Origin: Hydrogenophilales bacterium 28-61-23
GTDB lineage: Bacteria > Pseudomonadota > Gammaproteobacteria > Burkholderiales > Thiobacillaceae
Reading direction: 5' to 3'
Assembly (NCBI GenBank): GCA_002281555.1
Contig: NCGJ01000002.1
Span: forward strand, 124,001 to 188,000
Length of the DNA: 64,000 bases
Both the position numbers and the translations under genes were made by a program. The notes under the pieces were generated by a model. That model did not search any database, was not told the origin of the DNA, and saw only the letters and a program-made list of their open reading frames with translations. Of this stretch, positions 1 to 8,690 are shown one piece after another (positions within the stretch are counted from its first letter, which is position 1; each line of letters opens with the position of its first letter).

Positions 1-2760
1 CTGGGCGTCGTTCGTCGTGCCGGCGTTGGCGTCGTCGAAACCAATGCCGCCGTGCAGGTAAGGGTTGCCGGCATGTGCCACGCCTTCGCTGTCTGCGACG
101 CTGGCGGCCAGCGTCAGGCTGGCGTCGAACGGCGCGGTCAGCGCCGCGCGGGCGAAGGCCAGGCCGCCGCCGCCGGCCGGATCGCCGACGCCGAAGACCA
201 GGCTGGCCTGGCCGCCGCCCAGATCGGTCACGCCGACCGCCGGCAGGCCGCCGACCGCCGCCACCGTGCCGCCGGTCGCGCTCCAGGCCTGGCCGGTCAC
301 CGTGCCGGCGGCGATCTTGAACAGGCTGCCGGTGTAGTTGCGCGTGGTGGCGCCGGTGTAGTTGCGCGCAATGACGGTCCAGTCCGGAGCAGCGCCCAAA
401 CCCGTGCCGAAGCCGAACGGCTGGCCCAGATAGGTGAAGCCGCCGCAGGCGGGCAGGAAGGCGGGGCTGTTGGCGGCGATGTCGAAGTGGTCGGGCACGA
501 AGCGGCCGATATCGATGGCGCTGGCGCAGACGTAATAGCCGGCGCAACTGGCGGCGGTGTCGTCGCTGTCGACGCTGGCATAGCCGGTATCGGTGAAGGT
601 CGCCGCAATCGCGCCAACTTCGCTGTAGCTGGCCGCGCCGCTGGTCAGCGTACCGGCACTGGCGCTGAATGCGCCGGTACTCAAGGTGCCCGCCACGCAG
701 CCGCTGGCCGGCAACACACAGGCGGTGCTGGCGCTCGGGCTGCCATCGTAGTTGCCGGTCATGACGTTGCCGGCGTTGTAGCCGGTCACGCGCAGCGTGA
801 ATGGCCGCCCGGCCTTGTGCAGCACGCCGCCGCTGGCGCCGGTATTGGCCAGCGGCGTCGTGACGCCCGCCGTCTGCCAGTCGGCATGGCTGGCGATGGC
901 GCTGAGATAGGCGGGTTTCACGGCGAAGTTGTCGCTCGAGCAGGCGATCACTGTCGCCGTGCCGGTGGCCGGGTAGCGCATGCGCACGCGCACGTCGCGC
1001 CAGGAATTGCTCACCGCGCCAACAGCCGCCGTGGCCTTGCCGGCGGCCAGCGTCACCGTGCCGACGCTGAGCGCCGTGCCGCTGACCGGACAATTGTTGC
1101 CATCCCGCGCCACGCCGGTGGCGCTGTTGGCGAGCAGGTCGACCAGCACAGCGCCGCTGGCGAGGCCGTCCTGCGCGGTGCGCGCGGCGTTGAGCGCGTA
1201 GATATCCAGACTGAACGCGGTGCCCGCCGTTTTCGTGGCGATCTGGCCGCTGACCGCATGGGCGCCGACGTCGACGGCGTTGAGCGCGGCCGGCGTGGTC
1301 GTCGCCGGCGCGGCGCAGGGCCGCGTGCGGCTCAACACGCTGGCGACATAACTCTGCGACAACAGCCCCTGCCACAAGCGCACTTCATCCAGATTGCCCT
1401 TGAAATGGAAGTTGGCGCTGACGCCTTCGGAACTGGCCAGGGTCTCGCCGCCGAGGGCGATGGCGCCGGTGCATTTGCCCGTCGGGCACCAGATGGAACT
1501 GTTGAAATCGGCGCTGGTGTTGGCCAGCAGGACGCCGTTGCTGTCGTAGATGTAAAGCGTGGCCTTGTTGAGGTAGAGGTCGACGGCGGCGGCGGCGAAA
1601 TACCAGCTGTTGTTGGCGATCACCGCCGGCGCGTCGAATATCTCCCCGCTGGTGCTACCGCCTCCGGTGGCGCCCGAGAAGACCTGGTTGCGGTTGAACA
1701 GGCGCAGCCTGCCGCTGGCGCCGTCGGCCAGGCTCAAAGCCCAGCCGTCCTGCGCGTCGTCGTTGACCAGGATGCGCTGCCCGGAGGCGCCCGCATCGTT
1801 GGAGCGCAGCCAGGCGGTCACGGTGAAGCTGCTGTTGAAGCTCGCCGAAGTCAGCGAGTCGAGCCGGATATAGCGTTTTTCGCCGCCGCCGCTGGTGTCC
1901 AACTGGGCGTACTGGCAGGTGTTCTGGCCGCCGCTGGCATAGGCCGGGTCGTTGGCGAAGACCGTGCTGGCGCCGTTGACGCCGGCGCCGTTGTAACCGT
2001 TGCCGCTGCTGTCGGTGAAGTCGCCCTCCATGCGCCAGTCGGCCAGGTTGTTGGCGCGGAAGAAACGCACGGCGCTGTTTTGAAGGTCTTCGATAGCGTT
2101 GAAGGCGAGGGTGTCGTAATCGCTAGTGCTCAGTTCCCAGCCGCTCTGGGCCTTGCCGCCGGTGCTGTTGACGATGTTGCCGAACTGATAAACGAAGTCG
2201 CCGTTCTCCCTGAGGATCATTTGCAGATTGAAGCGGCTGCTACTGTTGCCGAAATCGGGCACATCGGTCCAGGTCACCACGAACTGCCGGTTCGGCGCGC
2301 TGCCCTGTTGCGTGTAGCTGACATAGGCGGCGGCCCCGCCCAGGGTGGGATCCAGGTCAGCGCCGTAGATGCGCAGGGTGCGCGGGAGATTGGCGTTGGC
2401 ATACGGCAAGGTATAGGTGCGCGGCGTGACCGTCTGGGTGCCGTAGTAGCAGTAGGTATTGTTGAACTGCAGGCGTCCGTTGGTCATGACACGCACGCTG
2501 TTATAGGCGACACCGCCGAAATTGAAGCTGAAGCCCAGGGCCAGCTCTTCCGAGATGTCGTCGTCTACCGCTATTGAGCCGCCGCTGCAGGCGGGCGCCG
2601 GCCCGCCGCTGGCGCCGGTCCAGACCACCCGGTCGTGGCTGGCGGGATCGATCCAGGCGAACGGATAGGCTGCGTGGTCGTAATAGGCCGCCCGCGATGC
2701 AGAAGCGCAGAACAGGCCCAGGATAAGGACGCAAAGCAGCAGGCCGGCGCGGACTGGCAT
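1..2760 (-). CDS. mshQ: MSHA pilus-associated protein MshQ (partial, C-terminus off the window)
   Basis: The minus-strand frame is open from an ATG at 2760 to base 1, giving 920 codons with no stop, so the C-terminus lies outside. Residues 1 to about 24 form a signal peptide ending ASASRA. Residues about 290-460 look like a concanavalin/LamG fold (motifs FTVTAWLRS, GWALSLADG, NLDEVRLW). The rest is Gly/Ala/Thr-rich beta sequence with paired Cys, as in the DUF6701 region of MshQ. It starts 3 bases after mshP stops and is the last gene of the pilus operon. Family knowledge: MshQ is a large secreted protein always found at the end of msh loci, possibly a pilus-tip or adhesin component; its role is unproven. 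The identity is firm from content plus context; the function is inference. Confidence 0.85.
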   Translation of the reverse strand, partial: MPVRAGLLLCVLILGLFCASASRAAYYDHAAYPFAWIDPASHDRVVWTGASGGPAPACSGGSIAVDDDISEELALGFSFNFGGVAYNSVRVMTNGRLQFNNTYCYYGTQTVTPRTYTLPYANANLPRTLRIYGADLDPTLGGAAAYVSYTQQGSAPNRQFVVTWTDVPDFGNSSSRFNLQMILRENGDFVYQFGNIVNSTGGKAQSGWELSTSDYDTLAFNAIEDLQNSAVRFFRANNLADWRMEGDFTDSSGNGYNGAGVNGASTVFANDPAYASGGQNTCQYAQLDTSGGGEKRYIRLDSLTSASFNSSFTVTAWLRSNDAGASGQRILVNDDAQDGWALSLADGASGRLRLFNRNQVFSGATGGGSTSGEIFDAPAVIANNSWYFAAAAVDLYLNKATLYIYDSNGVLLANTSADFNSSIWCPTGKCTGAIALGGETLASSEGVSANFHFKGNLDEVRLWQGLLSQSYVASVLSRTRPCAAPATTTPAALNAVDVGAHAVSGQIATKTAGTAFSLDIYALNAARTAQDGLASGAVLVDLLANSATGVARDGNNCPVSGTALSVGTVTLAAGKATAAVGAVSNSWRDVRVRMRYPATGTATVIACSSDNFAVKPAYLSAIASHADWQTAGVTTPLANTGASGGVLHKAGRPFTLRVTGYNAGNVMTGNYDGSPSASTACVLPASGCVAGTLSTGAFSASAGTLTSGAASYSEVGAIAATFTDTGYASVDSDDTAASCAGYYVCASAIDIGRFVPDHFDIAANSPAFLPACGGFTYLGQPFGFGTGLGAAPDWTVIARNYTGATTRNYTGSLFKIAAGTVTGQAWSATGGTVAAVGGLPAVGVTDLGGGQASLVFGVGDPAGGGGLAFARAALTAPFDASLTLAASVADSEGVAHAGNPYLHGGIGFDDANAGTTNDAQ

Positions 2761-2763
2761 GGA

Positions 2764-3213
2764 TCAGCCGCCTTCCACCGTGGCCTGGACGTGGCGTTCG
2801 ACATATTCCGGCAGGCTGGGCGTGGCATTCGGGCAGGCGCCGGCAACCGGCTGGTTGCAGGCGACACTGGTGATTTGGTAGAAGGCGATGTCCGTGCCCG
2901 CCTCGTTGGCGCTGGATGCGGCGCAGGTCACGCTGGCCGTGAACCGGGACAGCGCGCCGGTGAAGACGATGTTCCGCGCCGTACAACCGGGGCTCGGCTG
3001 CCGCGCGGCATAAATGCCTGCTTCCAGCCCCGCCTGCGCCGCCTGATAGGCGCGCTCGCCTTCGATCTCGAGCGCATCCTGCGCCATGCTGACCTCGGTC
3101 ATCCGCATCAGCCAGGCGGCCAGACCGCCCAGCACCACCAGCAGGAATATCGCGGCGGGCAGGACGAAGCCGGCATGCGGCCTGGTGTATGGCTGGGAAT
3201 TCATGTCAAGCAT
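2764..3213 (-). CDS. mshP: MSHA biogenesis protein MshP
   Basis: 149 residues. The N-terminus has a short basic leader ending HAG, followed by FVLPAAIFLLVVLGGLAAW, a pilin-like hydrophobic helix of the PilX/MshP kind without the usual Glu at position 5. The remainder is a small soluble domain with Cys pairs. It overlaps the end of mshO by 8 bases and is followed at once by mshQ, so translation is probably coupled. It is likely a minor pseudopilin that helps start or cap the MSHA pilus in the inner membrane/periplasm. The call rests on order (O-P-Q) and the N-terminal helix. Confidence 0.82.
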   Translation of the reverse strand: MLDMNSQPYTRPHAGFVLPAAIFLLVVLGGLAAWLMRMTEVSMAQDALEIEGERAYQAAQAGLEAGIYAARQPSPGCTARNIVFTGALSRFTASVTCAASSANEAGTDIAFYQITSVACNQPVAGACPNATPSLPEYVERHVQATVEGG

Positions 3214-4045
3214 CGTTGTTCACCGCCACTTCCCGGTACAGCGAAACGCCTTCCGGATTGTCGCCCTCGCTGTTCTCCAGCCGAATCTGTAAGGTGAGCT
3301 GGCCCAGCCGCTGCGAGGCGCCCGCGTCGTAGCTGAATTCGCAGGTGCTGACCCGGTTGGCGAGCAAGGCGCCGGTTCCGCCGGCGAAGCCGGTCGGCTG
3401 AGTGGCGGCGAGGGCGTAGCCGGTATGGCGGGTCAGCGTATGGGCGCCGGGGTTGCAGACATAGCTGACCGGGCCGTTGGCCAGAAAGAAGCGCCGGCTG
3501 GGCGATTCAAGCGGCAAAGGGACGCCGGTGGCGGTAAACGCGAGATTGCTGACCGTGCCGGTGCTGGTGACCGTGCGCCGGTTGCCGCCGGGGTTGCCAC
3601 CGAGCCAGACGTCGCTGTCGCTATCCAGACCCAGGTTGTAGATGACCAGGTATTGGCCCGCCGCCGCCGTGACGGCCGGGCCGAGCACATCGAAGCTGGC
3701 GTCGTTGCCATTGCTGAAGTCGAGTATGTCGCCCGCGCCGGCACCGGTTGGTTCGGCGCGATAGCGGCCGCCATCGGCCACCGGCAGAAACTCCAAGTAA
3801 ACCACGCCGCTTACCGTGGTGATGCGCAAGCTGTTTGGCACCGCCGTGCGCACCTCGCGCGCGATGCGCAGCAAGGCGGTGTCTGCGGTGTCGACCAGTT
3901 CGGCGCGGCGGGCGGTGGCCATATAGCCTTCGATCGGGTTGCGGATGAAGACGGAAACAATGCCCGCGAGGATGCCGACCACGGCGATGACGACGATCAG
4001 TTCGATCAGCGAAAAACCGTGCGCGCGGCACATCGCGACACGCAT
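3206..4045 (-). CDS. mshO: MSHA minor pilin MshO (prepilin-type N-terminus)
   Basis: 279 residues. A class III prepilin signal is plain: the leader ends in AHG, then FSLIELIVVIAVVGILAGI with Glu at mature position 5, as a prepilin peptidase substrate requires. The body has a PulJ/MshO-like globular domain with Cys near residues 216 and 246. It begins 1 base after mshD ends and overlaps mshP. It is expected to be a minor pseudopilin of the pilus tip complex. An in-frame Met at codon 5 is an alternative start; it would shorten only the leader. Confidence 0.85.
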   Translation of the reverse strand: MRVAMCRAHGFSLIELIVVIAVVGILAGIVSVFIRNPIEGYMATARRAELVDTADTALLRIAREVRTAVPNSLRITTVSGVVYLEFLPVADGGRYRAEPTGAGAGDILDFSNGNDASFDVLGPAVTAAAGQYLVIYNLGLDSDSDVWLGGNPGGNRRTVTSTGTVSNLAFTATGVPLPLESPSRRFFLANGPVSYVCNPGAHTLTRHTGYALAATQPTGFAGGTGALLANRVSTCEFSYDAGASQRLGQLTLQIRLENSEGDNPEGVSLYREVAVNNDA

Positions 4046-4046
4046 C

Positions 4047-4640
4047 TCAATACCTCGCCCGGTAAGTTTCCAGCACCATCTGGCGATTGGCCGGATCGGT
4101 CACGCTGACGCCGATACGATAGCCGTCGCCGGCCGGCACGCCGCCAAACGCGGCGGGGGTGACGCTGACGCTGACGCTGTAATTCGCCAACCCGGCCACG
4201 GCCACGTTGCCTAGCGTGCCGATGCCGTTCATGCTGAAGCCGTTGTAATCGTCCATGTCGTCCGCCAAAGAACGCGTGGCGCTGTTGACCGGGCCGGCGG
4301 TGTAGCCCTCCGCGACGACATCGGTGGCGGCCGAGCCAAACGGCTTGGCGCCGATCTCATCGAGCAGCGCCTGCGCGATGGCCAGGGACTGGCGGCGCAA
4401 GATCGGGTCGGCGCTGCCCTGGTTGGCTAGGTCGGAGGCTTTCAGCACCACGACCAGCGCGATGCTGACGACAACGATGAACAGCACGGTTTCGATCAGG
4501 GAAACGCCTCTGGCGTGAAGGGGGAAGGGGGAAGGGGGAAGGATGGTGGCAACACCGCCGCGGCCTTCGGCCCGACATCGCATACCCGTCCCCCTTGAGC
4601 GCGCAGCGCGGACCCTTCCCCCTTCACTCCTAATGCACAT
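4047..4640 (-). CDS. mshD: MSHA minor pilin MshD (long leader carrying a palindromic repeat)
   Basis: The core is a prepilin: ARG, then VSLIETVLFIVVVSIALVVV, with Glu at mature +5, followed by a 140-residue globular part. Two ATG starts are open: 4640, which overlaps the mshC stop by 11 bases and gives a 48-residue leader, and 4583, which gives about 26 residues. Both leaders are longer than normal because the 5' end contains a repeat with arms built on AAGGGGG (see 4517-4630). I see no good ribosome site at either start, so the coordinate is uncertain while the gene is not. Probable role: minor pseudopilin in the MSHA pilus. Confidence 0.78.
   Translation of the reverse strand: MCIRSEGGRVRAARSRGTGMRCRAEGRGGVATILPPSPFPLHARGVSLIETVLFIVVVSIALVVVLKASDLANQGSADPILRRQSLAIAQALLDEIGAKPFGSAATDVVAEGYTAGPVNSATRSLADDMDDYNGFSMNGIGTLGNVAVAGLANYSVSVSVTPAAFGGVPAGDGYRIGVSVTDPANRQMVLETYRARY
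4517..4630. repeat. Long inverted repeat with AAGGGGG-type heptamer arms
   Basis: Bases 4517-4542 hold three tandem AAGGGGG units next to GTGAAG. Bases 4608-4628 hold the opposite strand version (CCCTTCCCCC then TTCAC). The arms flank a GC-rich loop containing GCGCGCAGCGC. The element lies across the mshC/mshD junction and within the mshD leader codons. A second element with the same plan but different arm sequence lies before ubiE (9884-9960). Confidence 0.7.
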
Positions 4641-5079
4641 AACCCGTCTCCGCTTCCACCGTCAGCGTGCGGATTTGATCGCCGGTAATGGTCAGACTGA
4701 CGCCGCTGCTCGGGCGGCCCTGGGCATCGTAGCTGAAGCTGGCGACGCTGCCGGCCAGCGTGACGTCGTTCGGTACCCGCATCTGAAACGGCTGGCTGCC
4801 GTCCGGGCCGGGTATCTGGTGCGCGACCGGGCAAGGCGCGCTGGCCACGGCGCAGAGCGTGAGGCCGTCGGCGTCGACCAGCACCGCGACGCCGCCATGG
4901 CGGGCGATCGCGAGCTTCTGGGCATAACGTAAAAATCCCGAGGCGGCGTCGAAGTAGCCTCGGGATGAAAACGTTGCCGGGTTGAAGAAGCGGGGTGCCG
5001 CCACCGCCGCCAGTATGCCGGCGATGGCGATGACGCCGACCAGTTCCACCAGGGTGAAGCCTTTCGCCGAAACGGGCAT
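4630..5079 (-). CDS. mshC: MSHA pilin-like protein MshC
   Basis: 149 residues. The leader MPVSAKG is followed by FTLVELVGVIAIAGILAAVAAPRFF, a textbook class III prepilin signal (Glu at +5, hydrophobic alpha-1 helix). The globular part is short and has two Cys in a loop (CAVASAPCPV). It lies between mshA and mshD, the normal place for MshC. No separate mshB is present. It is presumably cleaved by PilD-type peptidase and assembled as a minor pilin. Its C-terminal end overlaps the possible upstream mshD start. Confidence 0.82.
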   Translation of the reverse strand: MPVSAKGFTLVELVGVIAIAGILAAVAAPRFFNPATFSSRGYFDAASGFLRYAQKLAIARHGGVAVLVDADGLTLCAVASAPCPVAHQIPGPDGSQPFQMRVPNDVTLAGSVASFSYDAQGRPSSGVSLTITGDQIRTLTVEAETGYVH

Positions 5080-5104
5080 CGCGTCACCCCATGTTTCAAG
5101 ATGC

Positions 5105-5599
5105 TCAGCTGCAGTTGGCGGCGGTGACCGCGGCGGTGCTGATGACGGGTGGAGAGGAAGTGCTGGTCGCTTCGGTGTAGGTCACCGCGCAGGCGGCATG
5201 GCCCGCATCGGGAATGACGGTAACCACGGTGTCGGAGGTATCGGTCAGCGTGTAGTCGCCCAGACCGCCCGCCGCGCGCACGGCGCCGCCGTCGGCCGGC
5301 GTGGTGTTGTCCACGTCCGGGTAGCCGAACGCCAGATTGACGGTGACGCCTTCCATGCTGACCGAAGTCGGGTTGGTGCCTTTGACCAGATAAGCCGAGT
5401 GCGCGATGGCCGAACCGGACTTCAGCGCCGCCGCCGCGGCCTGCATCTTGGCGATACGCGCGTCGGCCTGCAGATCGTAGAAACGCGGCAGCGCAACGGC
5501 GGCAAGGATGCCGAGGATGACGATGACCATGACCAGTTCGATCATGGTGAAACCCGCCTGTCGCGGGCGGGACGAGAACTCTTTTTGCGGCTTGGGCAT
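5105..5599 (-). CDS. mshA: MSHA major pilin-like protein MshA
   Basis: 164 residues from the ATG at 5599, chosen because AGGAGA stands 5 bases upstream; the frame is open further up to 5680 without another ribosome site. The leader ends QAG, then FTMIELVMVIVILGILAAVALPRF, with the conserved Glu at +5 and the Pro of type IV pilins. The C-terminal half has Cys residues near the end that could form the usual D-loop disulphide. It is separated by 88 bases from mshG, unlike its tightly packed neighbours, so it may have its own promoter, fitting a major subunit needed in excess. It is probably the shaft subunit of a surface-attachment pilus. Confidence 0.85.
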   Translation of the reverse strand: MPKPQKEFSSRPRQAGFTMIELVMVIVILGILAAVALPRFYDLQADARIAKMQAAAAALKSGSAIAHSAYLVKGTNPTSVSMEGVTVNLAFGYPDVDNTTPADGGAVRAAGGLGDYTLTDTSDTVVTVIPDAGHAACAVTYTEATSTSSPPVISTAAVTAANCS

Positions 5600-5687
5600 G
5601 GCGATCTCCTGTTGGGAATGGCAAGTCAACATTTTCATGGGGGTAAGTACGGCTTTGTTAGGTATAACTTGAATTAGCATCTTTGGG

Positions 5688-6911
5688 TTAACGCTTGATC
5701 ATGGTTGAGCCCAGGTCCCACACCGGCAGGAAAACGCCCAGCGCAACCACCAGCACGATGATGCCCAGGCCCGCGATGAGAATGGGTTCGAGCTGTTCCG
5801 ACAGCGTGCGGATTTCATATTCGACTTCGCGCTGCTGCAATTCGCCGATTTCGAGCAACAGACGATCCAGCTCGCCGGTCTCTTCGCCCACCGCCATCAT
5901 CTGCAGCACGACCGGGCTGAACACGGCGGTCGTGACGGCCGCGCGCGTCAGCGATTCGCCGCGTTCGACGCCGTCGCGCATCTGCTCGATACGGCTGGCG
6001 ATGAAGGCGTTGTCGACCACTTCCGAGGCGTTGGTCAGGCCTTGCACGATGGGCACGCCGCTCTGGTAAGTCATCGCCAGGCCTTTGGCGAAACGGGCCA
6101 GCGCCGCCTTGTGCACGATCTTGCCGGCGATGGGCAGTTTCAAGATCCAGCGATCCCAGGTGTAGCGTCCATCGACTGTCTTGAGCCACCAGCGCAAGGC
6201 CAGGAAGCCGAGCGCGGCGGCGGCGAGCAGCGCCGGCCACCAGTGCACGGTCCATTCCGAAAAACCGACCAGGATGCGGGTCATGATCGGCAAGTCGGCG
6301 TGCGAGCTCTGGTAGACCTTGGCGAAGGCGGGGATGACGAACACGTTGATCACGCCCAGCGCGATGGCCAATGCAGCGACGACGAAGCTTGGGTAGCGCA
6401 GCGCGCTTTTCACCCGGTCGCGCATTTCGCGCTCGAATTCCATGTGATGGAACAAGCGCATGAAGACGTCGTCGAGCCGGCCGGTGGATTCGCCCACCCG
6501 CACCATGTTGACGAAGAAGGGCGGAAAAACCTCGGCATGCTTGCGTAAGCAGGCCGAAAGCTCGCGTCCGGCGGAAAGTCCATCGCGGATATCGCCTAGC
6601 AGTTTCTGGAACGCCGGGTGCGCGCTCGATTCCGCCAGCGAGGCCAGCGCGCGCAGAATCGGCACGCCGGCTTTGAGCAGACTGGCCATCTGGCGGGCGA
6701 ACAACATCAGATCGGTTTCACTGACCTTCTCGTCGAAATAGGAACCGAACAGCTTGCCCACTTCCGCTGTCGCGGCCAGCGCTTTCACCTCGACCGGCGT
6801 CAGTCCGGAGCGCATCAACTCCTCCGCCACGCTGTCGCTGGAACCGCCCTCCAGGCGTCCGGTGAGCAATTCGCCGCGCGGGTTGCGGGCTTTATAGCTA
6901 AACGCGGGCAT
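5688..6911 (-). CDS. mshG: MSHA inner-membrane platform protein MshG (GspF/PilC family)
   Basis: 407 residues, the normal GspF length. Two tandem T2SSF domains are seen (about 70-190 and 275-395), each starting with the family pattern LFARQMASLLKAGVPIL and LARFAKGLAMTYQSGVPI. Three membrane segments are visible (about 168-190, 222-240, 375-400). It follows mshE by 15 bases. It is the polytopic protein that couples the MshE ATPase to pilin extrusion through the inner membrane. No odd features. Confidence 0.92.
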   Translation of the reverse strand: MPAFSYKARNPRGELLTGRLEGGSSDSVAEELMRSGLTPVEVKALAATAEVGKLFGSYFDEKVSETDLMLFARQMASLLKAGVPILRALASLAESSAHPAFQKLLGDIRDGLSAGRELSACLRKHAEVFPPFFVNMVRVGESTGRLDDVFMRLFHHMEFEREMRDRVKSALRYPSFVVAALAIALGVINVFVIPAFAKVYQSSHADLPIMTRILVGFSEWTVHWWPALLAAAALGFLALRWWLKTVDGRYTWDRWILKLPIAGKIVHKAALARFAKGLAMTYQSGVPIVQGLTNASEVVDNAFIASRIEQMRDGVERGESLTRAAVTTAVFSPVVLQMMAVGEETGELDRLLLEIGELQQREVEYEIRTLSEQLEPILIAGLGIIVLVVALGVFLPVWDLGSTMIKR

Positions 6912-6926
6912 GGCTCAAACATGCCT

Positions 6927-8627
6927 TCATTCGTCGATCTGATGCGTCACGCGCATCGCTTCCGCCACGCTGGTAATACCCGCGCTGACCAGGCGCAGCG
7001 CTTCGTCGCGCAGAGTCTGGCCGATCAGCCGTTGCTGGGCGGCGAGGCGGAAGGCGCTGGTATCGCCCCGGTTCAGCAAGGTGGCGAGTTCCGCGTCCAC
7101 TTCGAGCAATTCGTAGATGCCCTGACGACCGTGGTAGCCGGTGTGGTTGCAATGGCTGCAACCTTTGCCCTTGCGAGTGGAACCGGCATCCAGTCCGGCC
7201 AAGACTTCGTTCCGTAGCCAGGCCAGTTCGTTGGCTTCGAGTTCGGCCGGCGCCGCGCAAGCGGTGCACAGCTTGCGCACCAGCCGCTGGGCGACGATGC
7301 CGGCCAGGCTGGTGGCGAGCAGATAAGGCGGCGCGCCCATGTCCATCAGGCGGGCGGCGGCGGACGGCGTGTCGTTGGTGTGCAGCGTGGACAGCACCAG
7401 GTGGCCGGTGAGCGCGGCGCGCAGCGCGATCTGGGCGGTTTCCGCGTCACGCATTTCGCCGAGCAGGATGACGTCCGGGTCTTGGCGCAGGAAAGCGCGC
7501 AGGGCGCGGGCGAAAGTCAGGTCGATCTTGTCGTTGACCTGAATCTGGTTGATACCGGGCAGGCGATATTCGACCGGGTCTTCCACGGTCAATATCTTGC
7601 GTTCCGGCGTGTTCAGGTCGGCCAGCGCGGCATACAGGGTGGTGGTCTTGCCGGAGCCGGTCGGGCCGGTGACCAGGATCAGGCCATGCGGGCGATGAAT
7701 CAGCCGGTTGAAACGCTCGAAATGGCCGGCGCTCATGGCCAGATCGGCCAAACCGGACGAGCCGCTGCCGACCAGCAGGCGCAACACCGCCGATTCGCCG
7801 AACTGGGTCGGCACCGTCGACATCCGCATGTCGATGGCGCGCTGCTTCAGGCGCAACATGAAACGGCCATCCTGCGGCAGGCGCTTTTCGGCGATGTCCA
7901 GATCGGCCATCAATTTCAGGCGCTGGATCAAGGCCGGGCCGATCTTGCGGTCGGCCTCGGTGGCGATGGACAACACGCCGTCGACGCGGAAGCGAATCTG
8001 CAGATTGCGTTCCTGCGGCTCGACGTGGATGTCGGATGCGCGGACTTGCACGGCATCCTCGAACAAGGTCTGCAACAGCCGCATGACCGGCGCTTCTTCG
8101 GCCGAATGCGTCGCCGCCAAGGCGCCCAGGTCGATGACGTCGTCGGTCAGATCGTCGGTGAGGTTGCGCGCGAGCTCGCTGATCTCCTCGGTGCGGCGAT
8201 AAACCCGATCGATGAACTGCGCCAGCGCGCCCTCGTTTGCCACCGCCAGTTCGACCTCGCGGTTGAGGTGGTTGATGATCTCGTCGAAGGCGAACAGATC
8301 GGTCGGGTCGGCCATCGCCACCAACACCGTGTTTTCGCGCTGCTCAAGCACGATGGCGCGGAAACGACGCGCCAGTTGTTCCGGCAACAGGCGCACAATC
8401 TCGGGCCGCACATGCACCTGGCGCAAATCGAGGAAGGGAATATTGAGCTGGCGCGCGATGGCGCCGGAAATTTCGTCTTCGGTGACAAAGCCGTGCTCGA
8501 CCAGAACACGGCCCAGTTTGCGACCGGATAGCCGCTGCTTCTCAAGCGCAGTGCCGAGCTGCTCTTGAGAAATCAGTTTTTGCTGTACCAGAAGATCGCC
8601 TAAACGAATCTTCTCAGGCCGCGCCAT
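6927..8627 (-). CDS. mshE: MSHA pilus extension ATPase MshE with N-terminal c-di-GMP-binding MshEN domain
   Basis: 566 residues, GspE/PilB family. Walker A GPTGSGKTTT at 321-330, Walker B region VILLGEMRDAETAQ near 387-400, HTND box near 416, and a zinc finger with Cys 454, 457, 490 and 493. Residues 8-31 (RLGDLLVQQKLIS..L..ALEKQ) and 38-60 (KLGRVLVEHGFVTEDEI..AIARQ) are the two tandem MshEN motifs known to bind c-di-GMP in Vibrio MshE. ATP hydrolysis should therefore be switched on by c-di-GMP and drive pilus extension. It is first in the operon and divergent from trmL with a 63-base gap that must hold both promoters. Confidence 0.94.
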   Translation of the reverse strand: MARPEKIRLGDLLVQQKLISQEQLGTALEKQRLSGRKLGRVLVEHGFVTEDEISGAIARQLNIPFLDLRQVHVRPEIVRLLPEQLARRFRAIVLEQRENTVLVAMADPTDLFAFDEIINHLNREVELAVANEGALAQFIDRVYRRTEEISELARNLTDDLTDDVIDLGALAATHSAEEAPVMRLLQTLFEDAVQVRASDIHVEPQERNLQIRFRVDGVLSIATEADRKIGPALIQRLKLMADLDIAEKRLPQDGRFMLRLKQRAIDMRMSTVPTQFGESAVLRLLVGSGSSGLADLAMSAGHFERFNRLIHRPHGLILVTGPTGSGKTTTLYAALADLNTPERKILTVEDPVEYRLPGINQIQVNDKIDLTFARALRAFLRQDPDVILLGEMRDAETAQIALRAALTGHLVLSTLHTNDTPSAAARLMDMGAPPYLLATSLAGIVAQRLVRKLCTACAAPAELEANELAWLRNEVLAGLDAGSTRKGKGCSHCNHTGYHGRQGIYELLEVDAELATLLNRGDTSAFRLAAQQRLIGQTLRDEALRLVSAGITSVAEAMRVTHQIDE

Positions 8628-8690
8628 ATGCGGACTCCAGTATTGAATTCGCCCGTAAATTAACGAGTTAGCTTCTATATCTCAAGTTAT

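Noticed and set aside
52-2577. 841-codon open plus-strand frame
   Set aside because: It is the antisense of mshQ; the product is low-complexity Gly/Ala/Arg while the minus frame gives a clear signal peptide and domains. High GC keeps antisense frames open.
7380-8531. 383-codon open plus-strand frame
   Set aside because: Antisense of mshE.
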